Of a stretch of DNA of 64,000 nt, positions 1-8,335 are shown in pieces; within the stretch, counting starts at the first letter, position 1, and each line of letters opens with the position of its first letter. Location of the stretch: contig NZ_WEGI01000011.1 of the NCBI RefSeq assembly GCF_009604425.1, positions 362,811 through 426,810 of the forward strand, in the 5' to 3' direction. The stretch comes from Nocardia aurantia (GTDB lineage Bacteria; Actinomycetota; Actinomycetes; Mycobacteriales; Mycobacteriaceae). The notes under the pieces were generated by a model. It did no database searches and was not told the origin of the DNA. It was given only the letters and a program-made list of their open reading frames with translations. Made by a program: the position numbers and the translations under genes.

Positions 1-333
1 CCGCTGGAACAGGTCACCAAACAGCTCAACAAGCTGGTCAACGTGATCAAGATCGTGGAACAGGACGCCGACAACTCGGTGGCCCGCGAACTGATCCTGG
101 TGAAGGTCCGCGCCGACGCCAGCGTCCGGACCCAGGTCATCGAGGCGGTCGGCCTGTTCCGGGCGAAGGTGATCGACGTGTCGCCGGACGCCCTCACCGT
201 CGAGGCGACCGGAACCCGGTCCAAACTCGACGCGCTGCTGCGCATGCTGGAACCGTACGGCATCCGCGAGATCGTGCAGTCCGGCGTGGTGGCCGTGGGA
301 CGCGGCCCCAAGTCCATCACCGCAACCCGTTAG
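1..333 (+). CDS. ilvN: Acetolactate synthase small (regulatory) subunit, 3' part
   Basis: This is the C-terminal 110 codons of the regulatory subunit of acetolactate synthase, which confers valine feedback control on the first common step of branched-chain amino acid synthesis. The reading frame is open from base 1, so the start lies outside the window. The visible part covers the end of the first ACT domain linker and the second ACT-like domain (ARELILVKVRAD, then EIVQSGVVAVGRGP near the end), as in the family. It lies 88 bp upstream of ilvC in the same direction, the usual ilvBNC order of actinobacteria. Confidence 0.95.
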   Translation, partial: PLEQVTKQLNKLVNVIKIVEQDADNSVARELILVKVRADASVRTQVIEAVGLFRAKVIDVSPDALTVEATGTRSKLDALLRMLEPYGIREIVQSGVVAVGRGPKSITATR

Positions 334-421
334 AGTTACCCGGATCGACGGCGGCACCCGCCCGCGGCGTGGGGTTCGATCCGAACAAAAGTGAAACTTG
401 TCTAGAGAGGACGTACACAAA

Positions 422-1435
422 GTGGCAGTCGAGATGTTCTACGACGACGATGCCGACCTGTCGATCATCCAGGGCCGCAAGGTTGCCGTCATCGGCTACG
501 GCTCCCAGGGTCACGCGCACTCGCTGAGCCTGCGCGACTCGGGTGTCGAGGTCCGCATCGGCCTCAAGGAAGGCTCGAAGTCCCGCCCGAAGGCCGAGGA
601 AGCCGGCCTCACCGTCGACACCCCCGCGGCCGTCGCCGAATGGGCCGACGTCATCATGCTGCTGGCCCCCGACACCGCGCAGGCCGAGATCTTCCGCAAC
701 GATGTCGAGCCCAACCTGAAGGACGGCGACGCCCTGTTCTTCGGCCACGGCCTGAACATCCACTTCGGCCTGATCAAGGCGCCGGCCAACGTCACGGTCG
801 CCATGGTCGCCCCGAAGGGCCCGGGCCACCTGGTCCGCCGCCAGTTCGTCGACGGCAAGGGCGTCCCCGCCCTGATCGCCGTCGACCAGGACCCGAAGGG
901 CGAGGGCCAGGCCCTGGCCCTGTCCTACGCGAAGGGTATCGGCGGCACCCGCGCCGGCGTCATCAAGACCACCTTCAAGGAAGAGACCGAGACCGACCTG
1001 TTCGGCGAGCAGGCCGTATTGTGCGGCGGCACCGAGGAACTGGTGAAGACCGGTTTCGAGGTCATGGTCGAGGCCGGCTACGCCCCCGAGATGGCCTACT
1101 TCGAGGTCCTGCACGAACTGAAGCTGATCGTCGACCTCATGTACGAGGGTGGCATCGCCCGCATGAACTACTCGGTCTCCGACACCGCCGAATTCGGCGG
1201 CTACCTGTCGGGCCCGCGCGTCATCGACGCCGGCACCAAGGAGCGCATGAAGGATATCCTCCGCGACATCCAGGACGGCACCTTCGTCAAGCACCTGGTC
1301 GCCAACGTCGAGGGCGGCAACAAGGAGCTGGAGGGGTTGCGGAAGAAGAACGCGGAGCACCCGATCGAGGTCACCGGCGCCAAGCTGCGGGGGCTGATGA
1401 GCTGGGTGGACCGGCCGATCACCGAGACCGTGTAG
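422..1435 (+). CDS. ilvC: Ketol-acid reductoisomerase (NADP+)
   Basis: Converts acetolactate (or acetohydroxybutyrate) to the dihydroxy acid with NADPH and Mg2+ in valine, leucine and isoleucine synthesis; cytosolic. The protein is about 337 residues, the normal class I length. An N-terminal Rossmann motif GYGSQGHAHSLSLRDSG sits near residue 25, and the helical C-terminal domain carries the metal-binding acidic residues (FGEQAVLCGG, then the YEVLHELKLIVDLMYEGG-like segment). I chose the GTG at 422 because family members begin with a short M-A-x-E-M-F-Y sequence and a GAGAGG ribosome binding site lies just upstream; an in-frame ATG-like extension from 398 would overlap that site. A strong terminator follows directly. 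Confidence 0.97.
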   Translation: MAVEMFYDDDADLSIIQGRKVAVIGYGSQGHAHSLSLRDSGVEVRIGLKEGSKSRPKAEEAGLTVDTPAAVAEWADVIMLLAPDTAQAEIFRNDVEPNLKDGDALFFGHGLNIHFGLIKAPANVTVAMVAPKGPGHLVRRQFVDGKGVPALIAVDQDPKGEGQALALSYAKGIGGTRAGVIKTTFKEETETDLFGEQAVLCGGTEELVKTGFEVMVEAGYAPEMAYFEVLHELKLIVDLMYEGGIARMNYSVSDTAEFGGYLSGPRVIDAGTKERMKDILRDIQDGTFVKHLVANVEGGNKELEGLRKKNAEHPIEVTGAKLRGLMSWVDRPITETV

Positions 1436-1478
1436 GGGTTTCGTCGTTCCGGCATCGAACCCGGACCGACGTGCAACA

Positions 1479-1521
1479 AAAGACTCGCTGAGGCTACGAG
1501 CCTCGGCGAGTCTTTTATTTT
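1479..1521 (+). terminator. Rho-independent terminator after ilvC
   Basis: A 16-bp stem (AAAGACTCGCTGAGGC paired with GCCTCGGCGAGTCTTT, one mismatch) closes a 5-nt loop and is followed by TATTTT. It ends the ilvN-ilvC transcript and marks the left edge of the accessory block. Confidence 0.9.
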
Positions 1522-1640
1522 GCCGATCTACATGCGTCGCTCTCAGTCGACCAGCCTGGTCCGCCTCGAGGATGGGAAGACCATCCGAGATTCCGAAAAA
1601 TGAATATTCGAATCTGCTGGATGCCGTATAGGATTCTCGA

Positions 1641-3200
1641 ATGCCAGAGGACAAGGACGCTGTACCCGTTGAGGATCTTGCGACAACCGACCTACATGTG
1701 GGGCAGCTGTACGGCAGTATTACTCCAGGTCGTAGTGTCGACCCTCTGAGTCGGATGCTGCGCGTCGGTGTTCAAGGAGGGATCCGAGGACGAGGACAAC
1801 TTTCGAGAGGTATCGCCAGGTTGGTTGCGTTGTACTCCACACGCAATGAACCCGACTGGCCGGATTTTTTGGATGAGCGGACCGGAACTCTGACATATTT
1901 CGGCGATAATCGTGATCCTGCGCGTGATCTGCTGGATACCAATCTCTACGGGAATCTTATTTTCAAAAATTCCTTCGCAGCAGCTGCCGGTAATGTTTCG
2001 GACCGTGCTGGAGTTCCCCCGTTCTTTTATTTCGAACGAGTCAGCGACAAAGGGCCGATTGTGAGATTCAGGGGCCTCGCTGTGCCCGGGGCACCCAATG
2101 GACCCGAGCTAGGGGATCTCGTTGAGATTGTGATCGAGGGGAAAAGGGGGATCGTACGAAATTATCGAGCGAGATTCACGATTTTGGACACACCGCACGT
2201 ATCTAGGCAATGGATCGATGCTTTGATCGCCGGCAAATCGACACTGTCGGACGGTTGCCCGGCGGCCTGGCGTAAATGGGTCGAGAACTCCGAAATTGCG
2301 TCCGAGGAAATAGCGTCCAAAAGCAGGGACAAGTGGGGATCTGCGATGCAATGGCATGAATCGATCGATCTGGACAAAGCCGAAGACTCGCGGCTCGTGA
2401 CGATTGTTTCGCTGCTTCGGCGCTACGGCGGCCTGATTCTTACGGGGCCGACAGGCTCTGGAAAGTCATGGTTCGCGTCTCAGGCCGCCGATTTTCTGAC
2501 AGACAACGATCGATCGCGTCAAGCCTATGTTCAGTTTCATCCTTCCTATCAGTTCGAAGACTTTATGGAAGGCTATCGCCCGTCGCTCGAAAAGGGTGGA
2601 TTCGGATACCGGCCGGGGTTGTTCAAGCAGATCGCTACAGAAGCGCGGAAGTATCCGTCCCAAGCGTATGTGATGGTTATCGACGAGATCAACCGAGCAG
2701 ATACTGCCAGGGTTTTTGGAGAGGCCTTCACATATATCGACCGCGCAAAACGCGGTCTCACCTTCCTGCTTCCGTCTGGTGACGAGTTTTCTGTACCCTC
2801 GAATATGTTGCTGATCGCCACGATGAATCCGGTCGATCTGGGCGCCGAGATGCTCGATATTGCATTCGATCGTCGTTTTGCCCAGATGAAGATCGGATAT
2901 GATCGCGAAGCGCTCGAAAGGAAACTGTCCTCCGGAATTCTTGCTGATTCGGTCGTACGCGATGTGGTCCGATGGGTCTCCAGAGTCAATGAAATGGCGA
3001 GAGACGTACCCGAGGCAGAAATCGGGCATGGATTCTTCTTTCATGTCGAGGATCTGGAATCTTTGCAAGAACTTTGGGACTACCAACTCGAACATCACAT
3101 CAGGCGCGTATTTAAATTCGATCCGGAACATCGAGAAGAAGCTGAGAGTCGATGGCGTCGAATTTTTAGGTCGTCTGGTTCAGAAGAATCCGGAAGCTGA
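1641..3200 (+). CDS. McrB-type AAA+ GTPase subunit of a type IV restriction system, AspBHI-like N-terminus
   Basis: The motor subunit of a modification-dependent (McrBC) restriction system, 519 residues. The C-terminal half is a McrB-family AAA+ domain: Walker A GPTGSGKS at residues 269-276, Walker B VIDEINRAD with D348/E349, and MNPVD at 395-399 in the place of the McrB guanine-binding MNTAD motif, followed by an arginine pair in AFDRRF. The N-terminal 200 residues do not resemble the E. coli McrB DUF3578 domain. They read like the SRA-like N-terminal module of AspBHI/MspJI endonucleases (pattern IARLVALYS, EPDWPDFLD, LTYFGDNRDP, GN, PPFFYFE), so I infer a reader of modified cytosine. The gene is clearly AT-richer than its neighbours and uses codons rare around it, which suggests transfer. 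mcrC follows 5 bp downstream. Confidence 0.85.
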   Translation: MPEDKDAVPVEDLATTDLHVGQLYGSITPGRSVDPLSRMLRVGVQGGIRGRGQLSRGIARLVALYSTRNEPDWPDFLDERTGTLTYFGDNRDPARDLLDTNLYGNLIFKNSFAAAAGNVSDRAGVPPFFYFERVSDKGPIVRFRGLAVPGAPNGPELGDLVEIVIEGKRGIVRNYRARFTILDTPHVSRQWIDALIAGKSTLSDGCPAAWRKWVENSEIASEEIASKSRDKWGSAMQWHESIDLDKAEDSRLVTIVSLLRRYGGLILTGPTGSGKSWFASQAADFLTDNDRSRQAYVQFHPSYQFEDFMEGYRPSLEKGGFGYRPGLFKQIATEARKYPSQAYVMVIDEINRADTARVFGEAFTYIDRAKRGLTFLLPSGDEFSVPSNMLLIATMNPVDLGAEMLDIAFDRRFAQMKIGYDREALERKLSSGILADSVVRDVVRWVSRVNEMARDVPEAEIGHGFFFHVEDLESLQELWDYQLEHHIRRVFKFDPEHREEAESRWRRIFRSSGSEESGS

Positions 3201-3205
3201 CGGCC

Positions 3206-4651
3206 ATGACCTACGTGGGCGGTCGGGCGGTACCTTCGAAAAATCTAATACCCGCTGTTGAGTATGGATATCCAGAAGTGGCAGTGGAAGACTTTATAGA
3301 CCCCATTGGTAATTTGCAACTTCTACCGGAGGCAGCAAAGAGATATGTCAAGGTAGATTTTAAAGACAACACTCTACGCTTGCAGCCACAAGCTTTCGTG
3401 GGTATCTACCCTGTAACACATGATCGTTACCTGAAGGTGGAGCCCAGATTTCCTATAGCCAATCTTACTCATATGGTAACGGTCACCGGAGGGTCGAAGA
3501 TCGCTTTAGATATTTTGCGTGAATATCCGGCGTCGGACAAAAGTGAAGTATGGATGCGTGAGGTGATGATCGACGCACTTCTGGCTGCAATTGATCCTAT
3601 CCGACAAAAGGGGCTAATTCGTGCATACGAAAGAAAGGATGCCGAGTCGTCTTTTCCGCACGGGCGAATCGATATCGGCGCGACACTCTCTCGGCACGTC
3701 GCTCGAGGTTCTGGTCATGTAGCGCAATTTAGTTGGTATGAACGGTCGATCGATAATCTCCCAAACAAAGTCATCAAGAGCGCGCTTGTTCAACTCGGTA
3801 AGTTTCAGTCCGGCTCGATTGCAACAAAAAAGAAACAGGGCGCGGGCCGCACTCCGGACGAGCGCAGAAGGTCGGCGCGGCTTACGAATGCGATACATCT
3901 CTTCCAGGGTGTAACGATTCCGAAACGTAGTACAGTCCAATTTAGGGAACTCGCCAGAACTGCCCATATCCGCATTCCCGAATCTCGAACCTATTATCGA
4001 GAAGCTCTTGATCTATCTGTCGCAGTACTGGACGAGCTAGGGTTCGATCTGGCAGATCTGCCGGACCGGGAAAATCTCAGAATCCCGTCGATCGTCATAG
4101 AGATGGAGAAACTGTTCGAGCAGTTCGTTCGAGTAAGTCTGGCCACGATATTCGCCAGCCGGATTCGCGAAGGCCCTACACCAGCTCGCAATCGAATCTC
4201 GATCCTGGACGGGAATTCTCGTAGTGTAAGCATGTCACTTTATTCCGATAGTGCAAACTGGATGGATGTGCTGGAGAAGCCGTATCGAATGGTTACTACG
4301 ACTGAGAAAAAGCCTAAAACGACACCGGATATCGTCGTCGGACTGCCGGATGGATGGAAACCCATAGTTGCTGACATGAAATATAAGCCAGTAACCGAAT
4401 ATATCTCGCGGTCCGATTTGGAGCAAGTCATTGTATACGCCACAAAATATGTCAGCCCAGTCGCTATGACAATCAGGCCTGCATCACATATCGACCACGC
4501 CGGATTGTACTTACTCGGAACTGTCGGCGAGATTCTGGTGGCCGATTACCGGATCGATCTGGGTGCTGATAATCTCAATGTGGAGATGGGGAAACTGGCC
4601 GACGCTTTCGAAAACCTCGTCGCTGCTGCTCTGGCAATCGATGCAAAATAG
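3206..4651 (+). CDS. McrC-type nuclease subunit (PD-(D/E)xK)
   Basis: The nuclease partner of the upstream McrB-type GTPase, 481 residues, five bases after its stop codon, so the two are translated as a pair. The N-terminal part has the McrC-family segment around FVGIYPVTHDRYLKVEPRF that docks with McrB hexamers in studied homologs. The C-terminal nuclease core is complete: D375 in TPDIVVG, then D390 and K392 in VADMKYK, the PD-(D/E)xK arrangement. In known systems McrBC cuts DNA between two modified recognition sites after GTP-driven translocation. Base composition is low in GC, like mcrB. The target modification here is unknown. Confidence 0.85.
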   Translation: MTYVGGRAVPSKNLIPAVEYGYPEVAVEDFIDPIGNLQLLPEAAKRYVKVDFKDNTLRLQPQAFVGIYPVTHDRYLKVEPRFPIANLTHMVTVTGGSKIALDILREYPASDKSEVWMREVMIDALLAAIDPIRQKGLIRAYERKDAESSFPHGRIDIGATLSRHVARGSGHVAQFSWYERSIDNLPNKVIKSALVQLGKFQSGSIATKKKQGAGRTPDERRRSARLTNAIHLFQGVTIPKRSTVQFRELARTAHIRIPESRTYYREALDLSVAVLDELGFDLADLPDRENLRIPSIVIEMEKLFEQFVRVSLATIFASRIREGPTPARNRISILDGNSRSVSMSLYSDSANWMDVLEKPYRMVTTTEKKPKTTPDIVVGLPDGWKPIVADMKYKPVTEYISRSDLEQVIVYATKYVSPVAMTIRPASHIDHAGLYLLGTVGEILVADYRIDLGADNLNVEMGKLADAFENLVAAALAIDAK

Positions 4652-4746
4652 TATGAGTGCTCGATTTCAGGTCGAGTGATAGCACACAAATTGTGGGCAC
4701 GCCCCACTGCCCGGCCCGTCGGGGACGGGGCGGTGAGCGAGGCCGT

Positions 4747-6228
4747 TCAGACGTGTTTTCGGGAGGCCGGTTCGCTGGTAGGCGCAAAGTATTCACCAGG
4801 GTGGTGGTACCTATTGACCCGCGGACGCCGGGCCGGATCGATGTGGACCGGCGGGATCCATTGTGTGCGACCGGCATTCGGTTGCCCGGGCGCGACGGGG
4901 TCGGCTTGCCATGTGGTTGAGTCGGTGCCCGCCTGTTGGTGGTGGGGTTCGCACACGAAGGTCAACTGGTCGGCATCGGTCGTGCCACCAGCCGCCCACT
5001 CGGTCCGATGGTGTACCTGGCAGAGGAACCCGGGTTTGGTGCAGCCGGGGAAGGTGCAGCCGATGTCGCGGGCGTGCAACACTATTCGCTGGTCGGCGGT
5101 GGCGATGCGCTTGCTACGGCCGAGGTAGAGGGGGCGGCCGTCGTGGTGGTCGAACAGGGCGAGGTAGTGGTGCGCGTGTGATGCCAGGCGTAAGGCGTCG
5201 CCGATGGAGATCAGCGCGCCGCCGCCGGTGATTACCGGCGGACCGGAGACTGTGCCTGTTCCGCGACCGGTGTCGATCCGGGCTCCGGGCGCGACCTGGG
5301 CGACGGCGTCCTCCAGCTCTTGCAGGCTCATCGACACGATCACCGTTGTCGGTAAACCGCGATGCTGACCGAGCTCGCCGGAGGCGACGCAGTTTCGCAA
5401 GGCTGCTTTGACCGCGTCGTGCTGACGCTGCCCGGCGCTACGCGAATCTCGTTGTACCGCAGCCTCATCCGGTTCATCGTTGGCGACCGGGGTCGCGTCG
5501 TCGGGGTTCAGGACGCCGGGCTTGGCCCACTTGGCGAAGATCGCCTCGAGCAGGGCGCGGGTTTCCGGGTCGACGACCATCGTGCACTTGGTCATCAGGT
5601 CCGGGCCCTGGCGGCCCATTGTGAAGGTTCGTCGGCGCGCTCGATCCGAATCCGTGAACGTGCCGTCCGGGTTCACTATCGTATCGAGCTGATCGGTGAC
5701 CTTGCGCAGATAGTCGGGCCGCATCTCTCGAGCGAGGCCCGCCAGCATGGCTTCGGCTTCTGCGCGTTCCGTGGCATCGACCACCGCCGGTAATCGGCGC
5801 ATCGCATCCCGGATGATGGTGACGTGCGCTGGGGCCAGTGCACCTTCGCGGTAGGCGGTGGCGGTCTCCGGCAGCAGCGGCTGAAGGCTCTCGCCGGTCA
5901 TTCCGATGCGGGGCGCCAGATCTTCGGCGGCTCGCCAGCGGGCTCGGGCTTCGGCGGGGGTGATACGCAGTGTGTCGGCGAGGGTGTCCACCAGGTTGTT
6001 GGCCGGGAACTCCGCATTCGACCACTGCTCGCGCATCTGCGCGGTCCACTCCAGGCTGGCGGCGGGGAGCATCCGTACTACTGCCTCCACCCGTCGGATC
6101 AGAGTCAGGCGGTCCCGGTTTGACCACAGCCCGGTCGTGAGGGTCGATACCTGGGCGGCGGCGTCCTCCAAGGCGCGGATGTTGGCTTCCGCGGCGGGGT
6201 CGGCGACAGCTTCCAGGCTCGAACACAT
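4747..6228 (-). CDS. HNH endonuclease, DUF222 / 13E12 repeat family
   Basis: A 493-residue member of the actinobacterial 13E12 (REP13E12) family. The N-terminal two thirds is the helical DUF222 region (LEWTAQMREQWSN, ITPAEARARWRAAEDLAPRIG). An HNH nuclease domain lies near residues 384-431 with the pairs CTFPGC and VHHRTEW and the final CEPHHQ, giving the zinc-ribbon cysteines and the catalytic histidines. The family is multi-copy and spreads within genomes of mycolic-acid bacteria; its role is not established. It is convergent with mcrC, with 95 bp between the stops, and is GC-rich, unlike the mcrBC pair, so the two probably arrived independently. Confidence 0.85.
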   Translation of the reverse strand: MCSSLEAVADPAAEANIRALEDAAAQVSTLTTGLWSNRDRLTLIRRVEAVVRMLPAASLEWTAQMREQWSNAEFPANNLVDTLADTLRITPAEARARWRAAEDLAPRIGMTGESLQPLLPETATAYREGALAPAHVTIIRDAMRRLPAVVDATERAEAEAMLAGLAREMRPDYLRKVTDQLDTIVNPDGTFTDSDRARRRTFTMGRQGPDLMTKCTMVVDPETRALLEAIFAKWAKPGVLNPDDATPVANDEPDEAAVQRDSRSAGQRQHDAVKAALRNCVASGELGQHRGLPTTVIVSMSLQELEDAVAQVAPGARIDTGRGTGTVSGPPVITGGGALISIGDALRLASHAHHYLALFDHHDGRPLYLGRSKRIATADQRIVLHARDIGCTFPGCTKPGFLCQVHHRTEWAAGGTTDADQLTFVCEPHHQQAGTDSTTWQADPVAPGQPNAGRTQWIPPVHIDPARRPRVNRYHHPGEYFAPTSEPASRKHV

Positions 6229-6454
6229 GAGCTAATTCTATGGGATCGCGAATCGGACACGCTAGCGAAAAGATCGCTCTACCAGTGCTTTCGGCGTGTC
6301 GAATCGAAACCGTTTGCGACTGCCGATGATGGGTCGCGGTGATCGGGATGAGTGGGCACCTCGGTTCGACAGTGGGGTGTCGGGCGGAAGGGTGGTCGAT
6401 CGAACCGCATCGATGCGGCGCGGCGGGGTACGGCCCCGCCGCGCCGATCTGCCG

Positions 6455-6877
6455 TCAGGCCAGGCAGAACAGGCAGTGGACCACCGCCGGCTGATTGAGG
6501 GCCGCCGCGTCCTTGGCGATGGTGATCAGCGCTCCGGTCAGCGTGAGCAGCTTGTTCCTTCCGATGACCTCGAGGATCCGATTCTGTTCGGCGTGCACGA
6601 TTCCCGACTTGAAGTCGCCGTTCCAGTCGGCGGTCAGCGACAATTCGGGTGCCTTCTGAACCGGTCCGTTCCAGAGCGCCTTGGCGGGATATTTCTGGAT
6701 GATCGCGTTGGCGTTCAGATGATTCGGGTTGACGATCGCGCTCTGCAGGAGGAACCCTTCCTGGTTCGACAGGCATTTCCCGAAGGGCGTGTAGAAATTG
6801 ACGCTGACATTGGCCGGCACGATCGTCTCGCGATCGAAATTCGCCTCGCCGTGCGAAGAGATGATGTAGGTGGCCAT
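6455..6877 (-). CDS. Possible Stv-type putative adhesin domain protein
   Basis: A 140-residue protein without signal peptide or membrane segment. The N-terminus (MATYIISSHGEANF, then TIVPANVSVNFYTPFGKCL) resembles the domain called putative adhesin Stv, in which a small beta sheet starts with a conserved I-S-x-H-G and continues with a V-P-x-x-x-x-V-x-F-Y-x-P-x-G strand pair. The rest has no motif I recognise; it ends in a Cys-rich HCLFCLA. The gene stands alone, with 226 bp to the HNH gene and a pseudogene behind it. Function is unknown; the domain name comes from sequence clustering, not from proven adhesion. Recognition is by eye and moderately secure. Confidence 0.55.
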   Translation of the reverse strand: MATYIISSHGEANFDRETIVPANVSVNFYTPFGKCLSNQEGFLLQSAIVNPNHLNANAIIQKYPAKALWNGPVQKAPELSLTADWNGDFKSGIVHAEQNRILEVIGRNKLLTLTGALITIAKDAAALNQPAVVHCLFCLA

Positions 6878-7021
6878 GGTGGCCCTCCGTCCGGACTCTC
6901 TGGTCTCCTTGAAACTGTTCGCGGAAGGTGATCGCGAACTCCCCGAGCGATATCAGTATCGCTCGGGAGTCGCTGTGCGGGTGCTATTTTCGCAGATCGC
7001 GGGTCGAATGCTACCGACCTC

Positions 7022-7295
7022 TCGGTTATCGTCGGAATCGGTCGCGACCCGTTGGTTCAGGATGGGTTGTTCGTCCGTTTCGGTAAGGCGAGTGTAGTCG
7101 TGGAAGGACTTCCGGCATTCGATAATCCGAAACCCGTGCAACGGCCGTATCCGTCGATTCTCATCGGTGGGCGGGCGAAGGCGACGCTTCGGGTCGTCGC
7201 CGAGCATGCAGATATCTGGAACATTTCCGATGACGATATCGACGACGTCGACGAGCAAAGTGCGCGCGGTGCGGGTCCCCCGGATCACCGAGCGG
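7022..7295 (+). pseudogene. Remnant of an LLM-class F420/flavin-dependent oxidoreductase
   Basis: One frame reads VVVEGLPAFDNPKPVQRP and then ILIGGRAKATLRVVAEHADIWN, which is the strongly conserved C-terminal signature of luciferase-like monooxygenase family oxidoreductases (PKPVQRPxPPIxIGG..G..TLRLVAEHADxWN). No start codon region, no N-terminal barrel and no continuation are present. After DDIDD the homology appears to pass to another frame (a KVRAVR stretch) and then ends at the quinone reductase stop. I read it as a decayed fragment of about 90 codons. Confidence 0.7.
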
Positions 7296-7298
7296 GAC

Positions 7299-8246
7299 TC
7301 ATCCGATGCGGACGATGCTCTTACCCTGTGTCACACCGTCGGCCAGATTCGCGATCGCGGTTTCCACGTCGGCGAGGGTGTATTCGGCGGTGATGTCGAT
7401 GCGCACCGATCCGTCGGCGACCAGTGCCATGGCGCGCGCCGCGCTCTCCGCGAGTCGCTGCGGGTGGGTCTGCGCGGCCAGGTTGCTGTTGTAGGTCAGC
7501 AGTGATTTACCCTGTGCCAGTAGATCGTTGACGGACACCTGCACCGGGTCGAACGTGGCAATGTTGCCGTAGACCGCGATTCGGCCGTGGGGAGCCAGGC
7601 GGTCCAGGTTCGCGAGGCGGGTCGGTCCGCCGATCGGGTCGAGGATCACGTCGAAGGTGTCCGCGCGCAACGCATCCGGGAACTGTTCCCGGGTCAGCAC
7701 CTCGTGGTACCCGAATCGGCGCGCGTAGTCGAGTTGGCCGCTGTTGCCGACGATCCCGACGATTCGTGCCGCGCCCGCGGCGGCCGCGAACTGTCCGGCC
7801 GATGATCCGACGCCGCCGGCGGCGGCGTGGATGAGCACGCGGTCGCCGGGGTGGACGGCGGTGACCGTCGTGATCAGGTCGTAGGCGGTCGGTGTCACCC
7901 AGCCGAATCCCGCTGCGGTGCGCGGGTTCACGCCGGCGGCGCGGATCGCCAGCGCGGCGGGTGCGGTCACGATCTCCGCGTAGGCGCCGCCGCCGACCAG
8001 GGCGACGACCTGTTCGCCGATCCGGTTCCCGGCAACGTCCGCGCCCACCGCGACGATCTCGCCGGCGGCCTCGAAGCCGGGCACGAACGGGCGGGGGATC
8101 GGGAAGTGGCCGGCGCGTACCAGTACGTCGCCGTACTGCACTCCGGCGTAGGCGACGCGGATCGCCACCTCGCCGGGACCGGGTTCGGGCTCGGCGATCT
8201 CCGAGATCCGGAATGTGTCGTCGGTGTCCAGCACAGCAGCCTTCAT
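7299..8246 (-). CDS. Zinc-free medium-chain dehydrogenase, NADPH:quinone oxidoreductase family
   Basis: A 315-residue quinone reductase-like enzyme of the MDR superfamily. It has the GroES-like N-terminal domain (GVQYGDVLVRAGHFP, PFVPGFEAAGEIVAVG) and a Rossmann domain with AAAGGVGSSAGQFA near residue 145. The catalytic zinc cysteines are missing, as expected for the quinone reductase branch. It probably reduces quinones or enones with NADPH in the cytosol. I start at the ATG (MKAAVLD); the frame also offers a TTG three codons earlier. It is divergent from a MarR-family regulator, whose shared promoter region contains several palindromes, so control by that regulator is likely. Confidence 0.85.
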   Translation of the reverse strand: MKAAVLDTDDTFRISEIAEPEPGPGEVAIRVAYAGVQYGDVLVRAGHFPIPRPFVPGFEAAGEIVAVGADVAGNRIGEQVVALVGGGAYAEIVTAPAALAIRAAGVNPRTAAGFGWVTPTAYDLITTVTAVHPGDRVLIHAAAGGVGSSAGQFAAAAGAARIVGIVGNSGQLDYARRFGYHEVLTREQFPDALRADTFDVILDPIGGPTRLANLDRLAPHGRIAVYGNIATFDPVQVSVNDLLAQGKSLLTYNSNLAAQTHPQRLAESAARAMALVADGSVRIDITAEYTLADVETAIANLADGVTQGKSIVRIG

Positions 8247-8263
8247 CACATACAACTTTCTGG

Positions 8264-8320
8264 GTTGACTCAGTATCCTGATAATCAGGAACCTAACCAG
8301 TCTCAGATGGTTGAGTCAAC
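8264..8320. promoter_or_regulatory. Candidate MarR operators in the divergent promoter region
   Basis: Two palindromes lie between the divergent genes: CCTGATAATCAGG (8277-8289, perfect 6-bp arms about one base) and GTTGAGTCAAC (8310-8320, perfect 5-bp arms about one base). A second, half-matching copy of the latter, GTTGACTCAG, lies at 8264-8273. Duplicated palindromes in a MarR/target intergenic region are typical of an autoregulated switch; binding is inferred. Confidence 0.55.
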
Positions 8321-8335
8321 TCAGGGAGTTGTTAC

